Origin: Tillandsia leiboldiana | Taxonomy: Eukaryota > Streptophyta > Magnoliopsida > Poales > Bromeliaceae | Assembly: GCA_029204045.2 (NCBI GenBank) | Contig: CM055074.1 | Location: 21,141,471 to 21,205,470, forward strand | DNA length: 64,000 bases | Reading direction: 5' to 3' | Shown here: one piece after another, positions 45,808 to 56,906 of the stretch | How positions within the stretch are numbered: position 1 is the stretch's first letter | How the letters are laid out: every line of letters begins with the position of its first letter | Program-made: the position numbers and the translations under genes | Notes under the pieces: model-generated | The model's database searches: none | What the model saw: the letters and a program-made list of their open reading frames with translations, nothing else | Told to the model about the DNA's origin: nothing

Positions 45808-48800
45808 TAGGTTGTAGGTCATGGTGGACTTAGAAACCCTAGGCTTGTGGTTGGACCCTAGGATGACTTCGTGAGTGTCGTGATTTGTAGCGAGAGTCCT
45901 GATTGAGTTTTGCACCTCTCCCGAGGGACGGGATGAGTGATTGGCATGTTTATTCTCCTAAGTAGTTATGTTGGCTGCAGACAACATAACGCTATGGAAT
46001 GGGTAACATGCTCTAGACTTTCGCTGGATTGGGTCGAGCGTTGTTGTGTGCTGATTTGTGGTTTCGTCGTGGCGAGCGGTGTCTCCCCGACGCTGGGTTT
46101 GTGACCTTTGTGCATCCTGTCACGGCAGTTGAGCTTGAGCGGTTGGTTTTGGGCCGGATACCCGGATTGAGGTCAGAGAACTCCGAACCCAGATGACAGG
46201 ATTGTCAGAGACATATCAGCGGCAGTGTGAGCAGCTAGTTTGGTGACGCAGTTGTCAGAGCAGTGGGCAGCCCGACTGTACTTTCCTTCTGAGACCACTA
46301 GGATGTAGTACCCTCAGCGGCAGGGATTTTTGTAGTGCCAATAGAGCTAGTGGCCCCCTCCGTGCCAATGTTTAGTGCCAAGGCACTGAGGTAGGGTGGA
46401 TGGTTGACAGCAGAGGAGCTGTGGGTCATGTTTGATTTAGTGAGCCAGATTTGGCAGATGAACCACCCTGACTCGTAAGATTGAGCTTGGAGCCTTTGGA
46501 GGCAGAGTCGTGGTTGGGGGTGATGGAGTGATCCATTGAGAGCCTCCCTGTGCTAGAGAGTTTATGCAGTTGTTGAACTGGTGCTCCAGGTTTCGAGGGA
46601 CGAGGCACATAGGATAAGTGAGATTGGGAGTGGATTGCACCAGGATACTCTTTAGTTTCTTTTCGGTCCCTCATGTTCGGGTTTTGGACTGTGGATGCCT
46701 CGTCGGAGTAGGCATTGTGTTTGGAGCTGGACACTGCAGTTCCTTGGATGGGGGTCTGCCGCTAGAGGTGAGTTCTGGAGGGAGGCGCTGGGCGCTAGGT
46801 GATGGAGGACAGATCGGCAGGCAGAGGCATTTTCGTTTTGCTTTCCTGGGTGGTGGATATCCTTGTGGATGGTTAATGCAAAGCTTACCCAAGGGAATTC
46901 TACCCTTTGTGATTTATAACTTGCATATTTTGATTGTATCATATGGGATTGAGGGGTGAGCTTAGAAAGGATAAGTGTATAGGGAATTGCATGGATTAAT
47001 GGTGTTTTGTCTTATGACGGTTGCAATGATGGACTTCTGAGATGTTGGGGATCGGGCGGACCCCGATGGCAGTATCAGTGTCTATATCAGAGTAGCGCAA
47101 CGGTAGCGTGGTTTTGTTGTCTGCGGAGGATCGTATCTGTTGCCTCAGCGTGAGCAGAGACAGAGGTCGTGCTCCCTTGTGATTGATGGGATATTTTCTG
47201 ATGGACTAAGCGACAACCGCTTGCATCGTGTGGATGAGCTTGTGCCGCCTGGTTGGAGGGCGCCACGGCAGTGGATCGGGTTGTTGCAGGTGTGATTTCA
47301 TCACCGCAGTCGGAGTTAGTGTACCTCGCTTCCCGGCATGGACTAAAGGCAGAGTTATTACCACGTGCACTAGAGGTACAGAATACCATCGGTGTTATGC
47401 TTGTGAAGGAGGCTTGTGGGTTTTGTTCAGTGTCGTTGAGACCATGAGTTATACCAGCAAACCTCTTGAGATGGGTGGCAGTTCGATGTTTTGACCCAGT
47501 GCTTGGGATTGGTTGGCACGGCACCACTGGATGGTTAAGTGCAGAGAGGGTGCTGATTGTGACTTTTGCGAGGCAGACAAAGGAGGCTTGTTATGGGGAG
47601 ATTGTTCGAGCACACAGGGTTTAGTGACTGTGTGAGAGGAGCTTATGGTGGCGCCGGGACCAAAGGATATTTCTATTGCTGCGAAATCCCGGGTGTGAGT
47701 CCACTCGAGTTGATGATTATGCCGCCTGTTAGGGAGAGTTTGATTGCGGTTGACGTGGTTCTGGAAACCGCACCAACCTCAGTAGCACCACTTGGATTAT
47801 CGGTAAGAGCTGGGAGAGTTGATCGCACCGGTGCAGGGATCTGTTGGATAGAGGGTCTGTTTGACCTAGTGCCACGTCGTTGATACACGACGGTGAGAGC
47901 CCTTTGGGATTGGAGCCCAGGCAAGGTCCAGGTATTATTTAGAACCTTTTGAAGGAGCTATATTCCGGCAGGTTATTGTTTGATGCCTGCGCCAATTTGG
48001 AATTTCAACTGAGGGCTTTGTCTAGATGGTGTTCAGGACGGTAGGGGCATTACGAGTACAGTGAAGCCAATGGATGGACTAATGCCCTGTTGCCTCTAGA
48101 TTGAGGAATTCTGTGTTTCTGTTGGGCTTGAACGGTTTGATAGCGGCATCCTCCAGGAATATTTTGGTTTTACCCCCCCCCTCCCTGAGTGTTTAGAGCT
48201 TGTGCAGCATTTGTATATGGTGTGACAAGGTCTGTGGGGAAGAAGCTTTTTGCCAAGTCGTTGTGGTGCAAGTTTTAGCTTCGAGAGCATATCTTCCTGG
48301 ATTACTTTTTCTAGCCGAAGGGGCGGCGGTGGAAATTCGGCCAAGTGGATGCTATTTAAGACTGGCCGAGATCGACGGTCATTGTTGGGGTGAGGAGTTG
48401 TTGGACCGGATAGTGCCAGCAGAGCTTGATGACCGGGTGATGAGATTGGTACCAGTGCCGATTCTAACCTAGTCAGTGGTGGGAGATGGATTTGTGAGTT
48501 ATAGTGATACCTCCCGTAGTGGCTGTAGAGCCACCATTGGATTTTGTGAGCATCCAGTGTCACCCCGACAGAGCCACTGTGGTGGCGGATGCCTGGAGCA
48601 GATGAGCTATTCGGGAGTCGAGTTTGACGGTTCCATAGCTGGCACTGTGTGGGGCCATCCTTGTGTGTAGGGTTTGAGTTGTGTCCCTGAGGATCCCTTT
48701 TGATGAAAGGCTGCGGCTGAGCAATCCGCTTGGGTTGAGTTTTGAGGGTGACTGAGTATGAACCCCCGCTTGTTAGGGCCCCTTTTCTGTGCAGGTGTTT

Positions 48801-49190
48801 GTGTGGATGTGTTTCGGGTCGCTTGGGTTGCGTTGGCTCTTAGGAGTGATGTTGAGCGTGTTGCTCGGGCTATTTGTTCCTTTTCCCCCGCCTTTTGTTG
48901 GAGTTTTTGAGGTTTTTCTGCGTCTCAGCTCTGGAGTGTCATGTTTTGGACCCCTCGCCCGTGATTGACTCGTTCCTTTTGGGGTCTGTGAGAGTTTGGA
49001 GTACGAGGGACGCCCGTTGCGAATTCCGACTCGTGAGGTGAGGGAATTGCGCAATCGGGCTATGCCGTACTGGTTGTTGCTGTTGTTGTTGCTGAGGAGT
49101 AATCACGGAGAGTGATAGGTGACTTGGGAGCTGGAGACGGCGGTGTTGAATTTTGACCCCTGGTTTCTGAGACTCCTTGGGAGTTGCTCT

Positions 49191-49208
49191 AGTTTCGAGG
49201 ACGAAACT
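49191..49208 (+). other. Pre-LTR stem-loop, LARD unit 2
   Basis: AGTTTCG-AGGA-CGAAACT, perfect 7-bp stem, 19 bases before LTR D. Confidence 0.75.
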
Positions 49209-50232
49209 TTCTTTTAGTGGGGGAGGATGTGGTGACCCGAATCTTTGCAGGGCTTCTACAGTGTGACCAGCAGCTTCTGGAAGCCTACGTGGCATGTCGG
49301 CGGTGTTCGCGCGCCAATTTGGACACAAGAGATGGATTCGGGGCTTAAAATAGATCTCGTAGGTAATCGGGGGACCCCATCGGATGTTTAGAAGAGTTTA
49401 CGCGTGGAGTGGATATCAAATTTAGGCTCGGCGCGGAATTCGGATTAAAAATACCTTTCCGGGAGCCTCCGGCAAATTATAGGATTGGAATTTGGCAAAA
49501 TGGACGCCGGATTTGGAATCAGCGCGCGAAAACGGTCATGATGGGCTAATTACTTTTTGTTTTTGAGCTTGCGGGTACTGTTCATGCCGGAACAGTATTT
49601 CCGGCGATCGCCGGCGGCGGCCGGCGGCGGCGGCCGGCGTCGGCGGGCGGCGGCGCAGCCTCGGGCAGGCGTTTGGCGGCCGCGGGCAGGCGGCTGAGGG
49701 CGCGGGCAGGCGGCTGAGCGCGCGGGCAGGCGCACGGTCCACCGCGGAGGTCGTGCACTGGGGGCGGGCCACGTGGCGCTCTCCGGTTGGCCGGTTCAGC
49801 GGGAGCGGTCCACTGAAATTGGGCCCGGGTGCACGGTAGACCGGGTGGACACGTGGCGTGAGGTGATTGGTTCGGTGTTGTGCTCCCGGTCCACGCAACC
49901 GGTGGAGTGGGTGACCGGGGCAGGTGGCCGTACGGCGGGGCAGGTGGCCGTACGGCCCGGGTCAGCCGCGACGTGCGCGGTCCACGGCGCGACGTGCGTG
50001 GTGCACGGGTTGCCGGGCCACGTGTCGCGTCGCCATTCGCGGGCGCAGGTGCACCGGGTGCAGTGGGGCCCGGGGGAGTAGTAGACTGAGCTGTGTGGTG
50101 GACCGGGCCGCACTGTGCGCGCCCGAAACTTGGCGGGCCGGGCCGCACTGTGCGCGCCCGAATTCGGGCGGACCGGACCGGGCGCCCGAAAGTTGGGACA
50201 CAATGGGAATTTTTCCAATTGTTTCCTCAGCC

Positions 50233-50240
50233 TATAAATA
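50233..50240 (+). promoter_or_regulatory. TATA box, LTR D
   Basis: CCTATAAATAGGC, about 209 bases after the last of three CACGTG boxes. Confidence 0.75.
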
Positions 50241-51736
50241 GGCAGCCCGAGCCCTCTTCTTTGGCTCTTTTCTCTCAGCCCACGCACCATCTGCCCGAGC
50301 ACCTTGAAGAAGACTTGTTCAACTCTTAATTCTTGATCTTCCTGCCAAGTTCTACGATTTTAGGAGCACGCATCCCGAGGTTCTGGATTTTACGGTGCGG
50401 CGCGATGTTGCTTTCTAGTGTTCTTCTTCGGCGCAGCGACAGTGTTTTGGCTCCCCTGGGCTACCCCGAGCTCCTTTTGCAGTGATTCTTGCGCCGACAG
50501 ACTCCTAAGAGGTAGGGCTTCATCTTTCGTATTGATCGCGCTTTCCTGTTTCGAGTTTTTGGCACGGATCCCGAGGTGACACTGTGACCCTTTTTCTGCT
50601 TGGCTTTGTGGGACAGCATCGAGGTGTTTTGGCCATATCTTTGCGCACAAGCGTCAGCCGGAAACGAGCTTATACAACTTTTTCATCTACAGATCGCAAG
50701 GAACGCGCTCGTATTTTTCTTGGATTTTTCTGAGATTTCATCAGAGGTGAAAATTACTGTTTTCTCAGTGAGCAGTGTACAGTTTTAATACAGATTTTTG
50801 TATGAGTGTACCCCCTTGCCGAATTTTTATCTTGACTTACCGAACTCCGATTTGGGCGTGCAAGGTACCGTTTCGAAGCTATCGACGCAAGGATTGCTGT
50901 GATATATTTTTTGGAATTTTCTGGGCACTATCTGCAGGTGATAATTTAACAGTTCAGAATTCGAGGTTGTATGTGGTTTAAGTGCTATATTTGGGAGCCT
51001 AGTGTAATTAGTGGACTTTGTATTGTGCCAGGAGTGTTACGGGTGTGCTGAACTTATTGGAGCAAGGGATTAGAGTTATTTGGTGTATTCAGCTGTTGGG
51101 CTTTGTATAGTCAGCTTTTCAGGTGGGTGCCTTATTCCCGGAACCGGTGGACGGTTCTCTAAATTTTCATATGTTAGCATTGCATGCAGGTGAATGGTAC
51201 AATAGCTGGGGTTGATCGGTAAGTTTAACAATGAGGATTTTGTGGAAATTGCAAGTGAATTATTCACAGTATGACAATGGTATTAATCAAATAGTCATGT
51301 TGATGATTAGTGAAAGTTTATCTAAGGCAAGGATACCCTATATGATTAATTATCATGCCATATTAGCACATAACCTTTTATGAGGATGGTTTATGCATTG
51401 GGATAGGATTATGTAGTTATGTGCAGGTTCTACTCTGAGGAGCCATTATGGATTGAGAATTATGGACAGGTATGGTCATTGATAATTTTGGCACGAGGTT
51501 TATTTTCTTTATTCTTCTTGAGGACAAATGCATGCTTGTATGGACATATGTGTATGGACATATAGTTAGGCCATCTTTTACTGCTGCACTACATATTGGA
51601 ATTTGACTTAGGAGAAACCATGATTGCTTTCTTTCTCCTTTTTATGTAGACTTTTGAGTCATGTTGCTCGGGTTCGAGCAGAGGTTTGGGATAGTGTAGC
51701 TGGGACCTTAGGGTCAGAGACAGGGTGTGCTTGATG

Positions 51737-51930
51737 TTGGATTGTGGGTTATTGCGGCAACCGCGGACAGTAGGCGGTTGACCGGATCTTGATTAATTTA
51801 CCCAATTGTGGATTGTGGGTTATTGCGGCAACCGCGGACAGTAGGCGGTTGACCGGATCTTGATTAATTTACCCAATTGTGGGTTGTGGGTTATTGCGGT
51901 GACCGCGGACTTTGGGCGGTTGACCGGATG
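51737..51930 (+). repeat. 71-bp repeats with CAACCGC/GCGGTTG hairpin, LTR D
   Basis: Two near-identical units and a diverged third. Each has an inverted repeat, CAACCGC/GCGGTTG in the first two and ACCGC/GCGGT in the third, around an 8-9-base spacer. The same array is at 27200-27410 (A), 34790-34985 (B) and 44142-44345 (C). Confidence 0.85.
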
Positions 51931-53378
51931 TTGACTATTGCATCAGATTGGGTATCAGATTTGTTCTAGTGGATGGTGTTTCCCACTTTTTGAGTATTAT
52001 TGCATCAGATCGGGGTTTTGTTAGTGGACGGAGTTTCCCACTTTGATCATAGTCTTGATCCAGTCCTGCTATTATGAGACAGTGGTTACAGAGATACTCG
52101 ATACTGTGATGCTTGATACAGTGATACTTTACTCGTGTGGGTCGCTCCCCTCGAGTGCCACTCCGGAGTAGGCTTTCCACGGTGCAGAGCGCCGGGCACC
52201 ATGCTGGGTTTTGAGTCCTTGGGACTCCTTTGCTTCGGTGTTATGCGTAGGCTGGCATACCCGTCGCGGCAGAGCAGGCAGTACCAGTGATTACTGGTCT
52301 ATCGATTGGGTTTATTCAGGCAGATACTTTTTATTACACTCGTGCCTGGGGGACCGAGTGGAGTCTAGTAGCTGTGTTTAGACCAGTGCTAGTATTGTTG
52401 GGAACCGTTCGGGGTTTGACGGTGGTCCCGTGGTCGTTGTGAGTTCTTTGACCATTGTGTGAGAGGTTGAGCATCTTGAGTCTTTCCGTTCTGAGAGAGA
52501 GAGGGCATGGATTTGACTATAGCCTGCATGAGCCACTACTCGATAGCGAGTTAGTCCGTTTGGACGCCCTACGAAATTCCTGCCCGTCAGCGGGAGGTGG
52601 TTGTAGGTGGGCGCAGGTTTGACTGGACCCGATGTGGCAGTCAGCTCGATTGGGTCGATTGAGCACCTCGTGTGCGAGTGTTGCATATCTTCATCAGAGT
52701 TTCCCCATTTGAGCATTTGGTTAGAAGCATGGTAGCTGTAGAGTGTTTCCAGCTTCTTCTTTCAGTTTTACTGCATCGGTTATCTTTTGCCTCTAGTAGT
52801 CTTGGTGGGCAGATCGTCGGGCCTTGTGACGATACCCACTGAGAACTCCCTTATTGCGTAGTTCTCACGCCCGTTGGGGGTTTTCCCCCTTTTGTCCTTT
52901 CTCCTCTTGTTTTGCAGAGTCTTGGCGGGTGTTGCCGTTCTGTGGTTGCTGTGCGTGGTGAGGGAGTAGCGAGCTAGATCCAGACCCATCTTTGGAGAGT
53001 AGCGGTACCCCCCTTTGGAGGAGATCTTCAGTAGTCGGTAGAGTGGTATTTATTTCCTCTTTTGAGAGACTGATGTAGTGAGGATATGATGTATTGAGAG
53101 CTTGTACACTGATGTTTTATTTGAGATATCTCCCTGTTGAGCTATGAGTTTTGTACTCGAGGTTAATGTATGATTATCATTTTTGGGAGATGGACCTTGT
53201 TGTTTTATCTTCAGTTGTACAGTGGTTGATTTTATTCTACAGCAGTTTTGTCTTTTAGCTCTGATATCTGTTAGCTGTAGTTCTTTTTGCAGGTAGGACG
53301 CTTCGCCTATGCGGGTTTGGCATAGGTGGCGGATCTGTTGGCGAGCCCGGGTCGCAGTTTCGACCCCGGGGCGTGACA

Positions 53379-53383
53379 GGGTG
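53379..53383. other. TSD GGGTG, right of LARD complex
   Basis: Matches 24687-24691. Confidence 0.85.
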
Positions 53384-55194
53384 GTTGTTGTTTCCCTCTA
53401 TTTCGACATGCTCAGTAGGCTTATTAGAGTGATTCCCTATGTTAGGACAATTGATTAACAATTGTGGTTGGATCTTGCATGTTTGTTGGGACAGATGGTT
53501 TGCTATGTTAGCGGTTAACTTTGCATGTGGAATTGAATCTTAAATTGGGATAATTAAATTACCTTGATGGTGGGTACTATTTGAGGATTTTATGACATGC
53601 ATAGGTGGATAGTAATGCTTTATTATGGAACATGGATTATAGACATGTGTGGTTGGATAATATTTTAGCATGATGGTTATATCTATGCGGAGCTATTAAT
53701 TATTACACATGTGGAACCACTATTGGTCACCTTTTCTTTTATCTTTCATGAGGACATATGCATGCTTGTATGGTCATCTAGATAGGCCACTTTTTGTTGC
53801 TACACTATTATATTGGAACTTGACTTAGGAGAAACCATGCTTGCTTCTTTCTCCTTATTCTTTAGTCAGGTGGTTCTTGTTGCTCGGGTTTGAGCAGGGG
53901 TACGGGATAGTGTAGCCGGGACCTTGGGGTCATGGACAGGTGGTATTGATTATGGGTTGTGGGGTATTGCGGCTACCGCGGATAGTAGGCGGTTGACCGG
54001 ATACAGATTATTTTACCCGATTTTGGATTGGGGGTTATTGTGGCTACCGCGGATAGTAGGCGGTTGATCGGATGTCGGATGTGGGACATGATTGTGATTG
54101 TGGGTTATTTCGGTGACCGCGGATATTGGGCGGTTGACCGGGTGTCGGTTGTTGGGCTTGATTGTTGACAGTGGGTATCGCGGCGACCGCGGATATTAGG
54201 CGGTTGACCGGATGGTTACTTATGCATCAGATTAGGGATCGGGTTTCCCTTTAGTGGATGGGTTTTCCCACTTTGATCAGAGTCGTGATCCAGTCCTGCT
54301 ATAGTGAGATATCGAGTTCCCCTCTAGAGCGTTGGGGAGTTCTCCTCTAGAGCGTGGGGGTCAGACAGTGCTTGAGTTTGTTATCACACCGGCACGGCTT
54401 TATATGCCCGGTGATGCTTTCCTCGTGTGGATCGCTCCCCTCGAGTTCCTCTCCGGAGTGTCAGGGTCAGGTAGTTATTGAGTCTTGCTATCACATCGGC
54501 GCGGCTTTATTTGCCCGATGATGAGGGCGGTAGCAGGCAGTACTAGTCTTTACTGGTGGATAGATTGGGTTACCGAGACAGTTTGGTTACTGATGCATTT
54601 AGAGGCATAGTAGTGGTAGTTTCCTTTATCAACAGTTTTGTTACTTACCACTCTTCTTTCCCTTTTTGCCTCTGGTAGACCTAGTTGGGCACGTCAGAGT
54701 TTGAGGCTTTACCCACTAGGGGAGGCTACTGGTTTGCTAGTAGTTCTCACTCCCATTCTTCTTTCCTCTTTGTCTTCTCCTTTGTTTTGCAGTGTCTTCC
54801 GCGGGTGCTGATGGGTTTTCAGCGGTGGGTCGAGGAGAGAGGACGGCTGAGTATATAGATCTCGAGGTAGGATGAGCGTGTTAGCTGGACTGTTGGTGTA
54901 CCCATGTTTCCTCAGACGGTTGTACTTTTACTTTTGGGACTGGCTTTTGCCAGCAGGTTGTATTTATTTTTGGTGAGCTGGGAGAGACAGATGTATATTT
55001 TTTACAGATGTACGGTATTTTATTTCCAGCTTCAGTCTGAGATGTATTAGTTTTAAGTTCAGCTCTGTTTTATGCTCTTTTTGTTACCTCTTATATCTGA
55101 GCAGGTTATTGGCGCTTCGTGTACGCGGGAAATACCGTGTACACGGCGGATCTGTGGACGGGCCCGGGTTCTGGTTTACACCCGGGGTGTGACA
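53384..55194 (+). repeat. 3' LTR of element F, second part
   Basis: Resumes the F LTR and ends GGGGTGTGACA; together with 22838-24691 it is about 3.66 kb. It is a diverged relative of the LARD LTR, sharing the CTCCCCTCGAGT region and the repeat array (four units at 53948-54215). Confidence 0.85.
53948..54215 (+). repeat. ACCGC/GCGGT hairpin repeats, four units, F LTR
   Basis: Four diverged units each keep ACCGCGGATA, then GGCGGTTGA, forming ACCGC/GCGGT stems. Spacers between units differ, but the paired arms are kept. Confidence 0.8.
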
Positions 55195-56014
55195 ACGCCG
55201 CCACACCGCGTATGGCCGCGCGGAGCGCCACACTGTGTCGCCGCCGCTCGTTCCCGTTTCTGCCCCAAATGTCCGCGTCTTGGTTTTACTCGGGTAGCAT
55301 GGGTTTGTCGGGTGTCGTTATCTTTTCGCAAGCAAGATTTGAATATAACTATTATCTTTCTTCTTGGGGACTCCATAGGTCTGGGTGCCGTTCGAGACCA
55401 AGGGCTGACGTCGGGCGAGTTGGTTAATACAAATTAAGGTAGGTACCCCCCTCTGTCACTTCAGGAATGCGATAAAAATTATGTCTTTGCATGAATAAAG
55501 CAACACTTACATCTTGATCGTGTCTAACCCCTGTTTTACGTAAGAAGTTTTATTACTAACATCTCTGGCGACTGCAGGTCGCTCTGGTTTATGATACACA
55601 TAATTGTCACATTATGAGCCCAGGGTTGCTTGCACACACACCGACGGTTTGGCCACCGCACTGGTGTATTTTTCCGGAAAGATGGCACGTTGGCCCATGT
55701 ACCCCACAAGGTGCCGTAGTGGGGACCCCTCACGGCTGCTCAGGGGCCGCACGAGCACCGTGGAGGGGTTATAAGAAACAAGGAGGGGCAGGTGCACTTG
55801 TTTATTTGTTACAGGGGTGCTGTGGAATCTCGAGGGGAAAGCTTGGATACTCTAGTGTTTTCGGTTTGCAAGAGTTTAAATTCGTACTTTAGCATCTCAC
55901 TCATGATACATCTAATCCTTTTACTAGTAGCGTTGCTGACTTCCCATTGTTGTGACAGGTCAGGGGAGGGGTACCGGACGTAGATGAGGCCGCAGCGCGG
56001 GAGTCCTGTTACTG
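55195..56014 (+). mobile_element. Gypsy LTR fragment, E/solo-LTR type
   Basis: Parts match the solo LTR: GGTTTGGCCACCGCA (about 55650 against 18697) and GTTGCTGACTTCCC...TTGTGACAGG (about 55930 against 19078). The first ~360 bases are not placed. It is directly joined to integrase sequence at about 56015, so its right end is truncated or rearranged. No gene is seen. Confidence 0.6.
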
Positions 56015-56859
56015 GACGTCGATCGAGACCCGCGATTTGCGTCACGTTTTTGGAGGAGCTTACAGGACGCCTTGGGCACGCAGCTTAGTTTCAGAACCGG
56101 CAGTCGAAGCGCACTGTACAGATCCTTGAGGACATGCTCAGAGCTTACACCTTGGACTTGGCGGTGGATGGATCCGACACTTGTCCCTGGCTGAGTTTGC
56201 GTACAACAATAGCTTTCAAGCGAGCATTCAAATGGCTCCGTTTGAAGCATTGTATGGACGCAAGTGTCGATCACCGCTTTACTGGAGCGTTGTTGGGGAG
56301 AGACGGACTTTGGGGCCAGAGCTATTGCGTGAGGTAGAGGAGAAGGTCAAAGTGATTTGGCAGCATCTTCAGGCCGCCCAGAGCAGGCAGAGGAGTTATG
56401 TAGATGCACGGCGACGAGACCTAGAGTTCAAGTAGGAGATCATGTTTTCTGAAGGTCTCGTCGTCCAGAGGGATCAGGAGATTCGGCATTCGTGGGAAGC
56501 TTAGCCCCCGTTTTCTCGGACCTTTCGAGGTATTGCAGCGTATCGGGCCAGTTGCCTATTGGCTTGCACTTACCCCCAGACTTGCTGGTGTCCACGACGT
56601 GTTCCATGTGTCCACACTGAGGAGATATGTTTATGATCCGTCGCACGTCATCGACTTCACCCCACTGCAGATCAGCGAGGATTTGAGCTATGTTGAGCGC
56701 CCACTGCGAATTCTAGATCGAGAGGTAAAAGAATTACGCAGTCGGGCCATCCCTTATGTGAAAATTCTATGGAGCAACCATGGCGAGCGCGAGGCTACAT
56801 GGGAGCTGGAGTCAGCGATGATGGACGTCCACCCCTACTTGTTCGAGGCCCCGGTATGA
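56015..56859 (+). pseudogene. pol: Gypsy integrase C-terminus and chromodomain (element G, broken)
   Basis: Starts in the integrase core with DRDPRFASRFWRSLQDALG, then frameshifts. LAEFAYNNSFQASI and MAPFEALYGRKCRSPLYW follow in another frame, then the spacer SRQRSYVDARRRDLEFK. A TAG near 56434 and lost bases break the next part. The last frame (56533-56859) has GPVAYWLALTPRLAGVHDVF, DPSHVID and a chromodomain (RPLRILDREVKELR, then VKILWSNHGEREATWELES). A C-terminal chromodomain fused to integrase is typical of Tekay/Del chromoviruses and guides insertion to particular chromatin. At least two frame lesions make it inactive. The catalytic part upstream is absent. Confidence 0.92.
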
Positions 56860-56871
56860 AGTATGACTTTT

Positions 56872-56887
56872 GTTTCGAGGACGAAAC
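56872..56887 (+). other. Pre-LTR stem-loop of element G
   Basis: GTTTCG-AGGA-CGAAAC, 6-bp stem, 12 bases after the chromodomain stop codon and 19 before the LTR. Confidence 0.7.
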
Positions 56888-56906
56888 TTTTTCTTGTAGG
56901 GGAGTA

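Larger units (their letters stand above)
45788..49227 (+). mobile_element. LARD internal region 2 (non-coding)
   Basis: 3440 bp, nearly identical to 28844-32284; differences include GGGTAACATGC against GGGTGACATGC and TTTCGAGGG against TTTCAAGGG. PBS at 45795-45807, hairpin at 49191-49208, purine tract before LTR D. Domain traces are as in internal 1, with the chromodomain trace at about 48900-49140. Confidence 0.88.
24692..53378 (+). mobile_element. LARD-like complex: LTR A-int1-LTR B / gap, E / LTR C-int2-LTR D
   Basis: Two units of a large non-coding gypsy derivative lie in the same direction, with LTRs of about 4.15 kb and internal regions of about 3.44 kb. These sizes are close to those reported for LARD elements. 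The outermost LTRs A and D share TSD GGGTG. Four sites separate the LTRs as A with D and B with C: GTATAG/GGACAG (26572, 51108, 34166, 43511), TTTTGTGG/TTTTATGG, CTACGAAATT/CTACGTAATT and TTGTGAC/TTGTGGC. An assembly gap and element E lie between B and C. The simplest reading is one insertion that became a three-LTR array, but the middle is not resolved. Confidence 0.7.
49228..53378 (+). repeat. LARD LTR D
   Basis: 4151 bp, TGTGGTGACCCG...GGGGCGTGACA. CACGTG boxes at 49770, 49850 and 50019; TATAAATA at 50233-50240; 71-bp repeats at 51737-51930. It shares four diagnostic variants with LTR A and is followed by the TSD GGGTG. Confidence 0.93.
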
